A stretch of DNA of 64,000 bases from Trichobilharzia regenti (lineage: Eukaryota; Platyhelminthes; Trematoda; Strigeidida; Schistosomatidae), in assembly GCA_944472135.2 (NCBI GenBank), contig OX235263.1:20513379-20577378 (forward strand), read 5' to 3'. Position numbers and translations under genes: made by a program. The notes beneath the pieces are model-generated. The model saw only the letters and a list, made by a program, of their open reading frames with translations. It did no database searches and had not been told where the DNA came from. This document shows positions 1-11,333 of the stretch, piece by piece. Within the stretch, counting starts at the first letter, position 1; each line of letters begins with the position of its first letter.

Positions 1-130
1 TATGAAAACTATGTGAGAACATAAAACATTCTCAAACTGACCCAACACTTACTTAGGAATTATATGTTAACACATATATACATCAACAAATGACAAAAGC
101 ACTTCCGAGCAATGATATTAAGTGACTTAC

Positions 131-1461
131 TTTCAATAACTGTGAGGTAAGGTCTCTTGAAATAGCTTCGATCAAGCGCAAAGCTCTTTGTAAGGGATAT
201 TTTGTATTACGGATTTTTCGCAAATGAGTAAAAATCGTTTGAATGGCCATGCGAATTTTATCAAGTTCAGTGGCTGACAGGAGATCATTGAGTGGAAAAT
301 CCTTCATAAGTGGATTATAATCGTTAACAGTCGCCAAAGCTCTTTGTAAACCTGAACGGAATTTAGTTACATTAGTGAATAATTACCTGTGTCAGTATCA
401 AAGCTAACTAGAGCATGAAATCGTTTAGCATGTTTCAAAATGTCCAACGTAAGTGTAACTTCTAGAGACTCTCGTTTCTCTTGTATACGAAACAAGCTGC
501 GTTCTAAATTAAGCCAGAAAGTAACCTCTTGCAAAGCAGTGCCAGACGATGGATCACGATCCAGTTTTGTAACCTTCATAATTTCAATGATTATTAAAAA
601 ATTACTAAAACCTTTTGAATTTCCTTAATCCATCTGTTGACACCAGACTGAAGAGCATTCAGAAATTGTGCATCCTCTAACTTGTCCTCAAAGTCCGATG
701 TTTTAGCTCTCTTTCCTTCCTGGGCACGCTCTTTTATCACCTGTGCAACAAGAGGATGAACTGACAAAGTGATCTCTGGTATATCAATATTTTGCTGGAG
801 GTGTAAAAGACCCATTTCTAATTCTGTCATTGTCTTCTCTACACTTGGTGCCATTTTATCACCATCCCTAAAACATTGTGTTAGACTTAAATCATTTACC
901 TGTCAGCTCTTCCGGACTCGCGGATGTAGGATTTATAAAATGGACTTATAGCATTACTAATAGTTGAGTGTAAAGTTTCATATGGAGAACCATCCGTAAA
1001 ATTCAGGAATCTCAACTGAGAACTGAAGCTCTTGTCAGCCTCGACCACGGCCCCACGTTTGATAAACACAATACTGGCAATAATTTTAAGAAATAGCTAC
1101 TACCTTTGGATTTTTGGGTTTGTATACTTAACTTCAAGAAGAATCGAGTAAGAAACACAACAGTCCGTTGACTCATCGTCGTCGTCTGAAAATAATAAAT
1201 CTTAGGAACTGATTGGATACCTTTTGTGGAGAGTTTCTGGACTACAATGGAGTGGACCTGAACATCAGATATGAACTTCTTTAATGATTCTTGGTTATTT
1301 GGATCGCTTAAAGTTGCCTCTAGGACTACTGAGCCATCACTGGTTTCTTCCAGAAGAGTGCAAACTGTTTTGTGCACATATTTGCTAAGAGCTGAGACAT
1401 CAGCTAGTAATACAGATGGTGGTAGCTGATTAGGAACTGGTTCAACTGCTGTGTCCGCCAT
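131..1461 (-). CDS. DYNC1H1: Cytoplasmic dynein 1 heavy chain, N-terminal six exons (partial)
   Basis: The heavy chain is the motor subunit of cytoplasmic dynein 1 and moves cargo toward microtubule minus ends. These exons encode the first 387 residues, part of the N-terminal tail used for dimerisation and binding of intermediate chains. Exons on the minus strand are 1221-1461 (ATG at 1461), 1104-1185, 900-1073, 612-867, 387-573 and 131-351. Every junction is GT/AG and the phases (1, 2, 2, 0, 1, 0) join without a stop. Spliced residues match the animal protein almost word for word, for example [61 protein letters not shown] and [13 protein letters not shown]. The five internal introns are 35, 30, 32, 38 and 35 nt. 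The next exon is left of the window. The motor domain is not in this window. The family call is very secure. Confidence 0.96.
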
Positions 1462-2415
1462 AAATGCAAACAGTTGGGCAGGTTATACGAAGCACGCGCC
1501 CAACTCTTTTTGAATGTGGCACACTCAAGATTTACTATCGCACAGTGGACATAAATTTAAATATCTCAGCTAACTTCAACCTAGGCAATTCAGTTATAGA
1601 TATACACATTAAGGTTAATCCTCAGTAGTAATACTGCGCCAATCTACGATACAGTGGTGTACGAATCCGAATGCCAATAACACCCAAATATTTGCATTGT
1701 AGTAGGAAATACTTCACTGAAATGACAATCTACAGGTTTATTATCATTCAACATAGAATACTGACCTGCATTGTTAAAATCAACTGGTTAAGCCGAAGGT
1801 GACTGGTTGGTCACTTAACCTGTTCTGCACATTGTTTTCAGTTCGGGGGTTCATCCTTGATCCCTAGTCATACAAGCACACTTTGTCTCTCAAAAGCGCG
1901 GATCAAAGACGGCCCAATTCCTGCCCTGATTCTGTTTATGGATTTTTGATTCATGCCAAATAATTGCATTTGAAGCTGAAAGATAATATATGCGTACAAC
2001 GTAGTCGTGATGTCATCCTCACAAGCCGATGAAAACAGCTCCCCCCTCCCACGTCATGATATTAGCAGAGCTTTCAAGCTGTTGTCATCCGTATAAACAT
2101 TCACAAGCGTCTATTTATATTCAACTTTGCTTGGTACTGGATATTCATGGATCGGCCAACGAAAATCGCAAGAAGTCTTTAGCTTATCATTATATTTGCC
2201 TGTGTTCTCTCACATTCACCACAGCATGATCCAAATTAAACGGTTACGTCACAGTGCTCTACCGTTTATTTGTAGTTGTTTCAGAAACCTGCTTATTTTA
2301 ATCACTGTCACTATATGAATATCATTATTCATAAGACCGAAGGTTTCCAGTCTGGTTGTCTGTCCTAACTGTAGTTACTCCTGGACGCGAGACCACTGTT
2401 AATTTTCAGAAAGAG
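1462..2415. promoter_or_regulatory. Upstream region of dynein heavy chain; promoter not resolved
   Basis: This stretch lies directly 5' of the dynein start codon and must contain its 5' UTR, its promoter, or upstream noncoding exons. I see no clear TATA box, trans-splice acceptor or other element that I can defend. A short C-rich patch at about 2041-2052 stands out against the AT-rich background. Confidence 0.3.
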
Positions 2416-2613
2416 GAAGTTGTTGGGTTAGTGAAATTTTTTAAAGATGATCTCAACGGCTTCTCACCGAATCGCCGACCCAAATGGAGCTGTTGGTTAT
2501 TTGAAGAAAACTCCAGTGCTGACTCATCAAGGGAGGCCACTGGAAATTCTGAGGGCCAAATTTGCATGATTGTATCCCCATCTAGTAATATCTGGCTAAA
2601 AGTTATATTTTGA
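2416..2613 (+). CDS. Possible orphan exon, unrecognised
   Basis: A frame open from an acceptor-like site (TTTTCAG ending at 2415) reads 65 codons to a TGA at 2611-2613. Its composition is protein-like (KEEVVGLVKFFKDDLNG, then SPNRRPKWSCWLFEEN). A possible donor (GTAATA) falls at about 2586. The antisense frame is open too, so strand and reality are uncertain. It could be an upstream exon of the plus-strand gene at 22.4 kb, a decayed repeat, or chance. No family recognised. Confidence 0.2.
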   Translation, partial: EVVGLVKFFKDDLNGFSPNRRPKWSCWLFEENSSADSSREATGNSEGQICMIVSPSSNIWLKVIF

Positions 2614-5600
2614 AACGAGCTTGAGTTGTTTATAAACACACGATATTACCCGCCTGCCTAGGTCTACCAGTATTAAACATTGAAGACGTGTATGACGACG
2701 AAAACAGAAAATAATATATTCTCAGATTTTATACATGAGGGTCGCCAGTTTACAGACATCGTTGATAAGAGGCCAAGGTTTTAAAAGTAATAATGACTGA
2801 CATAATTATATATTCCACGCGATATTTCTAAGAATATGTGGAATTCATATTGTGAATATTGGGGTGCACGAAACAGTGAGGCATAAATTCACCCATTTTT
2901 CCTGTAATTCAACAAATTCGCCATGTTGTCTCTCACTTTCACACATCGATTTGTGAAAATCATATAACTGTATCAATCAGCCCAACTTGCTGTATAACAA
3001 CTCAACATAACCAGTAAAAGTTACATGTATTTGGTTTGGATATTTATGAACTCCTATTGCTAAGATGCTTACTTACATAGGAAGTATCACAGCCTATCAT
3101 CACAGTGCCTTCTGATAAGCTTCCGTGTCGTATTCATCATCATTTCGATGTATATCTACTCCATCTCCTTTCCCATCTGAATATTTTTTGGCTAGGAGTT
3201 CGTTGGCTGGTTCAGAGCTCTGCCTTATGTCTCTGTCGCCTATCCTTTCTGCCTGTTATCCAATCTTCACAGCTTGTTAGGCTTCCTGGAGAAACCCAGG
3301 AAAAGTCTGTGAAAGATGTGAAAGCGGAGACTTGAATGTTTTGATTTGTCCACTGTGTTGAGCACTAACGGTCTACACGCTAATTTCGGAGTGATGATGA
3401 CATGTCTTGGCTTTTTATCCCGTCCTGAAATTCTCGCACGTGCCACAGCCATTGGTTGGAACAACACCGCACAAGAAAGTGAGGCACGAGACCTACCTGA
3501 GGTAAATATTCCTGATGGTAATTGATGCCTGTCATTTTCGACTGGGTATCTTCATTACCTCTGTCTCCTCTAGATTAAGTTGAAATTCTGTCTTGGTTGC
3601 CTCTTAACCCTTGTTGGTCTTCACCAGTAAATCTTCGAGTGCATGTGACAAAAGGTTTAAATCACGTGCAAAGTTCACACATTCCGAAGTCGCCATGTCA
3701 TCTCAACTAATGCCTGTCTTTTCTCTCCTCACGACATGTCCCATGATCCAGTCCTCCACAGTCAGTAAGAGTATCGGTGGTGTTTTTATACTGTTAAGGT
3801 GCACTTGGTTTTTGAAATAATGATAACATATCCCAAGTTTTTGTACAAGAGGGCCGCCAATTCATAAGGGTCATCAATATGATAAATAACAAATACGAGG
3901 AATAAGTATGTTTACAATTATTCACTTACACAAGCTATTACAAAGAATAACCAAAAAGGCAACTGTGGATATTATACTGCTATGAAGGAATAAATTAATT
4001 AAGAAAACATGATAATCACTTTTGCACTTTAATCGTAAAATGTACAAAACTGTTTGGAAATTTATACTATATGCAAAAAGTTTTCCGTATCGTAATTGTT
4101 GGTGTCCCAAAAAATAGGATAGCAGTGGATTTGAGGATCCTTTAAATACCTCTTTACCCTTAATGACAGATCTTTTATTAATTGTATCGGCGAAATTTGA
4201 AACATGCCATTGATTTCAGGACAACGCCTTGGTATGCAGCAATTACTCCACCAGCTATTTCATTGACGATGCTTCATTTGATGTGTATTCCTATCACGGT
4301 CAGAAGTATCATGCAGAGATACAAAGCTTCGAAAAAAGGAATTACGGTCATTCAAAAGTATTAAATTACTCAAACGAACAATGTTAAGCGGTGAAATAAG
4401 CTTTATGCGCAAAACAACGCTCACAGTGCCTGCGGAGCTTCTACAACTTTGTACACTACAGCCAACTAGATGTGGAGACTGATGGGGGTAGTAAATAAAT
4501 AGGAACTGTATCTTCATTGTGATATGTAAGGCTTCCTTTATCTGTTTTAGATGAATACCCTTTCAGTGTGTTTAGACTAGGTTGCTTACATTACCTGCCC
4601 TCTAACACGCCTTCAAAAATATATCCGTAGGATAGCAACTTAAATAATTATTTCGGTAGAAAAGTCGGTTCCTAAATGTTATACGCAATTGACCAGGCCT
4701 GTGAAAAATTGAAAGTTCTATTACGATGTTCATTTCTTGTTGATATGGTTGACTGTACATTTATGAGCTAAACTAAGGTCATGTTTCTACTAATTTCATA
4801 CATTTCGTTTTCAGCAGTGGCATCAGCCATCAGCATTTAACTAAGGAATTATGCTCAGGTAATCATTATCATCGCTCTAAATTTAGGCTGCCTTTTCAGA
4901 ATTATGGTTTATTCCAATGTCACCTATTTTGTTTCATCATCCGTAGGTGTCAGCACACATTATTCGCTTTTCAAAGTGAAGAACTGATCTCCCCTCGAAC
5001 CCTAGCGGATTTTATTGCATGTTAACCAGATTCTATTTAGTGAGTGATAATGATTGTAATATATTCTCACATTCTGTACACGGGGGTTGCTAGTTTACAG
5101 GCATAATCAATATAGATAATGTTAACTGCTCCATTCTTGACGAAGTACTCGCACAGCATTGCAGATCCTAGTGTCTTTTGTCGCATAATATTTAGCATGA
5201 GTTCAACATTTTGAAGTAAAAGAGTGATCAGCAATTCCTTGTAGTGTGTTTTATCCATCTGCCTTTCAGGAATGCACAAAATAGAGTCGAAAACCAACCG
5301 CAAATGTTCACGGAAACATTTTCCCATCCATGAACAAACGCAACTGACTAACATAATTAGAAACAAAGCAAAGTTTGAAACATATTATTAAATGGAAATT
5401 CAGGTACAACACTGGTTCAAGCAAATCGCTGTAATGAATGCAATTACGTGATAACCTTCTGTCAAGGAACTTATCCCTTAGTTCCCATTGTTACGAAGAC
5501 GCTCCGCACCCATAAATACTATGTATTTTCTTCGACTTTAACTCCAAAACACCAGTATTGTAAGAAGGAAGTTATATTGTTCGGCGATTATAGCGGAGAG

Positions 5601-6227
5601 CAGTAAAAGTCTATAAACGAATGTTTTATACAAAATTATGCAGCACTTTTATTCGCTTTCGGTCATCCTCGTCGAACTTGTACATGATCGAACCATTCGC
5701 GCCTTCGAGTTGCCCACCTATGGCTATCAGTTCCAAAAACAAACTCTTAGCGCAGTACAGTACATGAAGGACACCAAGTTACAGGCATCATCAAACTGTT
5801 ACAGAAATAGAACCATATAATTCAATCAAAATTTACAGAATGTAGCAAGATGCGCTTTTTGCATGTTCGCTGGAGATTATAAATACACTTGATAAATGTT
5901 AATCACAGTAGTATAAAACAGTTTTTCACCTATATACAATCATCTCTGTGCACAGTCGGAAAACTCAGCTAGATTGTCGGTGAGTGCAACACATCAGGAA
6001 ATACAGAAGTATTCTCTTCGCATTAAAGAAACCAGGTCTTTGGTGGATGGATTTGATATGGATCCATATGATGTGTTTTGTTTTTGACAGTATATTATAT
6101 AATTCTATGTGTATATCGATCGATATTCCATTATAACTGATATTATGCTTTTGTCTGTCCATTAGCTAAATAAACAATGTATAATTTTGTTCTCAAATAA
6201 CATTATAAACAATCATGGTAAGATGAC
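2614..6227. other. Mostly unassigned AT-rich intergenic DNA
   Basis: No convincing gene or known repeat was recognised. One patch at about 4213-4494 follows an acceptor-like TTTCAG and is open in several frames on both strands. With a 76-nt micro-intron removed, one plus frame would read about 70 codons and stop at GGAGACTGA. Splice sites and frame are ambiguous, so it is not called as a gene. Confidence 0.35.
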
Positions 6228-6510
6228 TGTTCTCAATGTAGTTGAAGATTGAACGATCAATTCATTGTTGTGTGCTCAAAACCAACTTCCCCAATTTTCA
6301 CGGAGGCATCAATACGACAGTCATCGTCTCAACGGTCGCTGTTCAGAAAGAAGTCAGGAGACAACAATCAGAAGTAATCTTGTGATTTATTATTGTAATA
6401 TTTGTTCACAGACCCTAGTAAAAACATTATTTTTATATGTTGGTGTAACAATAAAGAATCTTCGAGTCAACAATCGGTCTTTTGGTTTTTTCGTCCGTTA
6501 TTACTAAGCG
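6228..6510 (+). mobile_element. LTR-like segment upstream of the gag-only BEL/Pao element
   Basis: This segment lies about 240 bases upstream of the gag start and is homologous, with perhaps 25-30% difference, to 10720-10990 read on the minus strand. Shared blocks include AGTTGAAGATTGAACGA, CAGTCATCGTCTCA and TATATGTTGG. In the plus element it lies 5' of gag, and in the minus element it lies 3' of the gag tail, which is the placement expected of an LTR. Exact ends and a primer-binding site were not resolved. Confidence 0.45.
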
Positions 6511-6745
6511 TTTCTGAAAAAATGCAAGGAACAGCGTGGGCGCAAGCGTAGCAAGAGCTGGGCATTAACGGTTTATGAGACGTGGCTGACACTGACAGTA
6601 TCTGACGGTACAACCTCAGTTTTTAAACGGTTTTGGACAGTTGGCACGATTTTGGATAGTCACCGTTCATCTTTCCTGGTGCCGGTCAAGTCCTCTTTGA
6701 ACAAGCAATATCTGGAACATTTTTGGAATTGGGTCAAGTTCAACA

Positions 6746-8701
6746 ATGCCTGGGTCAAAGAAGGGACAGAGTGTCTTGGGTGCAAACAGGAAAGTAAGTC
6801 ATGGTCACTTGTCTGTTAATTGTAACGATGTGTCTGATGTTAAGCATGACATGGTTGATGTTACTGTCTCGCCGTTCAGGGATAATAGGAACATCAAACT
6901 CCCTAAATTTGAACCACGGTGTTTTGATGGAAACCCGCCTGATTATTTACAATTTGTAAAGGAGTTTGAGATCATGCTGAGTAGTTTTCTATTAAGTGAT
7001 GAATTGAAGTTAATGTATTTGATGAGATATTGCATTGGAGATGCTGCAAGAGCTATACAGTGCTGTAAGTTTATGAAGCCAAAAGAGGGCTACTACGAGG
7101 CTATGAGCATATTACGTCAAAGGTTTGGAAGACCTTCGATGATTGTAGGGAAATTATTCGAGGCTGTAAAGGGTAATGGTGGTCAATTACAGGATGACAC
7201 CCAGTCACTCACTGAGTTTTTAGATAATCTTATGACTTATAAGAATACCTTGATTTCTATGAATTGCATGAATGACCTCAACTCGAGTTTTAGACTAGAA
7301 GTAATAGCAAGACGCCTACCTACTCGACTGCAAAGGAAGTGGGTGAAGATAAGCTTCCGTATGGAGGATGAGGGTATCGAGCCAAAATTTGATGATATCC
7401 TGAAACTAGTGAAAGATAGTGTCAATCAATCGATGAGCAAGTTTGCCAGTCTATTACATCTCACCCCTAGAATAGAGCAGTCTGAGGGTAAAACGCAATC
7501 ATTTATGACGAATAGGCCTCAGAGAGCTTGATATCGAGAAGGCTCCATGATGTCTAGTAATGCATATAGACCTAGTGAGTGTAACAGGTTTCGTAGTACA
7601 TCCTCAACAGATAAGATACAAGATGCAAGACAAACACAGTTGTGTTTTACACGTTTGCAAGAGGCGCATACAGAAGTGAACTGTGAACCAGTGAGCAAGT
7701 TCAGTGATAAGTTAGATGTAAACTCCAGGCCTGACTCCGAATTGTGTGACGCTAACGGTGCGGTGAAGAAGTCTGTAGTTACAACTGGTAAGCCATTGTT
7801 AAATAGAGTGTCACAGAATAGATTTACTGCTTCAGAGTTCAGTTCTGACTCCACAAGTTTACAAGCTTTTACTAGTCAGAGTGAAGATACAAAACTTTTT
7901 AGGATTTGTGAGGAGGAACCAAAATTGTCTACTTCTGTTATTAAAGAGTTCGAAAATAATAAAGTTGACGGTAAAGTGAATATTCGTGATAATGATCATG
8001 ATATTTCACAGTTGTCTTTGGTTGATCATGATGGGATGATAGATATGCCTACTACTGCTGAGTTGAAAAAAAGTTCTGTACAACTTGAATGTGAAGTAGA
8101 AATAAATGCAGATGCAGTTGCAGAAGGCATGCATACTTGTCAGACCGTCAGTGTGAGTGATCAGCGTGTAGCCCACCTATCATCAAATGCTAGTGTTAAA
8201 CCTGAGCTGATAGTAAAAGACACCAGTGGTGGTGGTCTTGCAGGTAGACAAATTTATGAAAGTAGAGCAACAACAGATTCTAATCCACCGCTAACTTCAT
8301 AACCTTGTGTCACTCAGTCGTCGTCGGTGATTTCATTCACAATGAAATGGACGTCCATGAACACACGTGCCTTAAGCAATGATTATGCTAGTATAATTCC
8401 GTTTGAAAAAACGAAAGATGTTGGTCAGTTTAGTGAGAATAAGCCAAGTGTAAACGAGAGTGTGATTGCTAAACTGGCTTGCACGAATAAAGGCATTTCT
8501 GGTTTCAAGTTACTATTTGAATGTTATTATCTTTGGTATAAATTACTCTGTGTCTACGCTTGGTTGGCCAGAAACGTCGCGTGTTTGTTCGTCATCTATA
8601 TTCTACGATACAATGACATGGGCGTGTTGCCGTTCAGATTTGAGGATATAGCTGATAGAAGGAAGTCAGCAAATGAACTCTGCGACGATTTTCCAACCTA
8701 G
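6746..8701 (+). pseudogene. BEL/Pao-type Gag (DUF1759-like) with hydrophobic C-terminus, two in-frame stops
   Basis: A single frame of 652 codons is broken only by TGA at 7529-7531 and TAA at 8300-8302. Residues about 50-180 carry the pattern of BEL/Pao Gag (DUF1759): KLPKFEPRCFDGNP, YLQFVKEFE, LKLMYLMRYCIGDAARAIQC, ILRQRFGRP. Gag builds the particle that packages element RNA. No zinc knuckle, protease, reverse transcriptase or integrase follows. The middle (about 260-560) is acidic, serine-rich and low in complexity. The C-terminal part holds a hydrophobic, membrane-segment-like run (YYLWYKLLCVYAWLARN onwards) and ends FRFEDIADRRKSANELCDDF. The last 88 residues are identical in the inverted copy, whereas the residues before them differ widely. 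It reads as the gag-only part of a non-autonomous LTR element. The stops mean this copy is probably dead unless they are read through. Confidence 0.75.
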
Positions 8702-9336
8702 GGCGTCAACCTGAGAAGGGTTGTAGGCGTACTGCTGTAAGTCCTACAATTCTTCAAAGGGTAGCGCATCAATGATCAGTCCAATGTGCTTGGTGTGTTG
8801 TTTTGTACATATGTTCATATTGTATATACTGAATTGATATCATGTATCATCTAGCTGTAGGTAATTCTCTTTGTTTCCGGACGACTTCCACTTGGATTAT
8901 CAACCTGAGAAGGAATGTAGGCGTACTGCTGTAAGTTCTACAGTTCTTCAAGGGTAGTTCGTCAAGGCAGAATCCACTACTTTGACGTGTTGATTGTACA
9001 TATGTTTGTGTTAAATAACTGTGTGAGTTCCAATTATTGTAATTGTTGGTTAATCTTGTTCGTGTCCGGACATTCCTCAAATTACCATCGCCAACCTGTG
9101 AAGGGTTGCAGGCGTACTGGTGTAAGTCCTGCGATTCTTCAAAGGAATTCCACCAAGACATGATCGGCGAGGTTGTTTGTACTGCTTGTATATACCCGTG
9201 GTGTGTCATATCAATTGATGTTTTAGGATCCATTGTGTTTACTTGTTGTTTTCATAACTTGTTCTTATTGCGTAATTTTGTTAAATATTTCGTCGTGCTT
9301 ACTTCTGAAGTTGCTTACAGTCTTCTTCGATCGTGA
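8424..9336 (+). repeat. Left arm of a ~0.9-kb near-perfect inverted repeat (right arm 11334-12256)
   Basis: From about 8424 the sequence matches the reverse complement of roughly 11334-12256 with only a few differences. This covers the gag C-terminus, the three hairpins and the following segment. Identity falls abruptly upstream of 8424 although the two gags remain homologous. The arms are about 2 kb apart. Confidence 0.8.
8707..9336 (+). repeat. 3' region of the gag-only element: three tandem ~192-bp units each with an RNA hairpin
   Basis: Directly after the gag stop, three diverged units repeat at 194- and 191-bp spacing. Each contains a 13-bp stem around a 15-base loop: 8715-8755, 8909-8949 and 9100-9140. 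The loop (CGTACTGCTGTAAGT) is identical in units 1 and 2 and has one change in unit 3. Stem changes are largely compensated: a U-A pair in units 1 and 2 becomes C-G in unit 3, and another U-A becomes U-G. Spacers also share a TTGTACATATGTT block and a TCCGGAC block. The region is noncoding on the gag strand. Confidence 0.7.
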
Positions 9337-9364
9337 ATGAAGCTCTACAGGAAGCATTATACAT

Positions 9365-9805
9365 TGCAAATGAACGTTGTCATCCTTGGGAGTTTCTTTT
9401 ATTAATGCATTTATTAGTGATACTTGCACTTACCCATTCCATTACACATTATTGATTTACCTTAGCACTTTGACTTTTCTAAAACAGCTTTCAATCCCTT
9501 GTAAACCTTATACTTACCTCAATATTGGATGTTTATCGTATGCCGACAACCACGGGATGAAAACGAAACGAAGTCGATTTTACCGCGGAACATGGAAGAC
9601 AATTGTACAATTCAATAACTATACAGCATGCTTCAGAAAATGAGTGTATTTATATATATATCAAATATTTAACTGTCGAAACATTATTAACTTGTAGACA
9701 ATCTACGATTTGATATTATATCATACTTGACCGTGCCTGTAAAAATGGCATGCATTTTCATGTAAATTTATATGTTTATATGAGAATATACATTATTATT
9801 ATTAA
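9365..9805 (+). mobile_element. Dispersed ATT-tailed repeat (here called R3), copy 1
   Basis: About 440 bp, homologous to 12725-13200 on the minus strand. The best conserved core is around CGGGATGAAAACGAAACGAA and TTACCGCGGAACATGG. Both copies end with CCTGTAAAAATGGCATGC and then an ATT-rich tail, as expected of a retroposed element. No protein family was recognised. Confidence 0.5.
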
Positions 9806-10029
9806 AAATCTGCTGACGAGTTCAAAGTGGGTCTCATAAACAACTGGAAATGTCACAAATATGATGCACTTACAGGTGAATTTAAAGTTTAATAGACTTT
9901 AAAACTCTTTCTGAATGATTTACTGATAATTATTGTTTATTCTGCATCTCTTATGTATCACGTTAGCACCTGTACAAAAATGCTACTTACCTTCCGCAAT
10001 TAACGCAATCATTTATGATTCCCGCGTGA

Positions 10030-10252
10030 AATTGACATGTATTTTTTTCAATCACAGTTTAGATTGGACGCTATATCTATTTCCTTACTTGTACACTTCA
10101 TTTTAAATGTTTCTCTCACATTTACCAGTATTCAAATTATTTCTAAATTAACAAATCATATTATATATTCTATAAGTTTTCATAAGTGTACATATGTTCA
10201 TGCCTGTAAAAATGGCTGGCTTCTGTTACAGAAATAAAACTATTATTATTAT
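10030..10252 (+). mobile_element. R3-like repeat fragment, 3' end
   Basis: It shares the CCTGTAAAAATGGC block and an ATTATTATTATT tail with the R3 copies at 9.4-9.8 and 12.7-13.2 kb, and abuts another segment of the gag element at 10254. Its upstream half matches R3 poorly or not at all. Confidence 0.4.
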
Positions 10253-10253
10253 C

Positions 10254-10700
10254 TGCGAGATTATTTGTACTGCTTGTATATACCCGTGGTGTGTCATATC
10301 AATTGATGTTTTAGGATCCATTGTGTTTACTTGTTGTTTTCGTAACTTGTTCTTATTGCGTAATTTTGTTAAATATTTCGTCGTGCTTACTTCTGAAGTT
10401 GTTTCGAGTCTTCCGAATCCTCGAATGAATTGACTGATGTTAAAGACAGCAGATGGGTCGTATACGTCAGGGAGGCTAGTTCTGAGAATGACATGCACAC
10501 GTAGACGAGGATTAACTGTGGAATCAATGATTGATAATGAATGTTTGTATTCAGGCTGTGGTCCCACACGCCGGGGAGCCAGGGTGTATACGACTGAGGC
10601 TCGAGTACGTCACCGTTACTAGAATTGAGGCAGAGTGAGTGACAAGCGATCGCGGCGGTAATTGGTAGTGAATAGATAAGTGGATGTGCGAAGAGTATCA
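10254..10700 (+). repeat. Second plus-strand copy of the gag-element 3' segment
   Basis: 10254-10400 repeats 9163-9310 almost exactly (GTACTGCTTGTATATACCCG onward). 10380-10600 is the reverse complement of about 11170-11395. The hairpin units are missing. It is either a truncated third copy or part of a rearranged element. Confidence 0.6.
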
Positions 10701-10719
10701 TGATGCGCTGCTATGGTCA

Positions 10720-10990
10720 CAATGCGTTCTGCAAAAGTAATTCAAGCAAGTAGATAATATGTTGCAAGATGTCAAGAGGATTCTTTCAATTATTATTACG
10801 CCAACATATAACCAAAAAAGGGTTATAACACAAGGTTTCTGATAGTTATTTAACTTCCTCTTAGTAGCGAACGATGAGACGATGACTGCAAGATTGATGA
10901 CAGCCGCGAAGACTTTTGAAAAATTGAGTTTGAGCAAACAACCGTGAATTGGTCGTTCAATCTTCAACTATATTGAAGCTTCCCAGCAAA
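10720..10990 (-). mobile_element. LTR-like segment of the minus-strand gag element
   Basis: Read on the minus strand it is homologous to 6228-6510. It lies 3' of the minus-strand gag tail and hairpin units, so it would be the 3' LTR of that element. Boundaries are approximate. Confidence 0.4.
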
Positions 10991-11333
10991 ATCGGATCCA
11001 TCCCATTTTACCACCACGACCAATACACGATGAATTGCATGCCATTGCGAGAACCTGGGTCACACGGGCAGAGCTGAAATGGAAAACAAACACACACACA
11101 CCAGAGGCATACCCACAGCAATGTCACATTAATTCTGCATCAGTTCTAGTAACTGTGAAGTATGCAAACCTCAATCGTATACACCCTGGCTCCCGGCGTG
11201 TGGGACCACAGCCTGAATACAAACATTCATTATCAATCATTGATTCCACAGTTAATCCTCGTCTACGTGTGCATGTCATTCTCAGAACTAGCCTCCCTGA
11301 CGTATACGACCCATCTGCTGTCTTTAACATCAG

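Noticed and set aside
4260..4517. Minus-strand 85-codon frame opposite the 4.2-4.5 kb patch
   Set aside because: Several frames on both strands are open here; nothing favours this one.
8707..9140. CRISPR-like or satellite array
   Set aside because: Only three diverged units, eukaryotic context; conservation is concentrated in a hairpin and not in regular repeat-spacer units.
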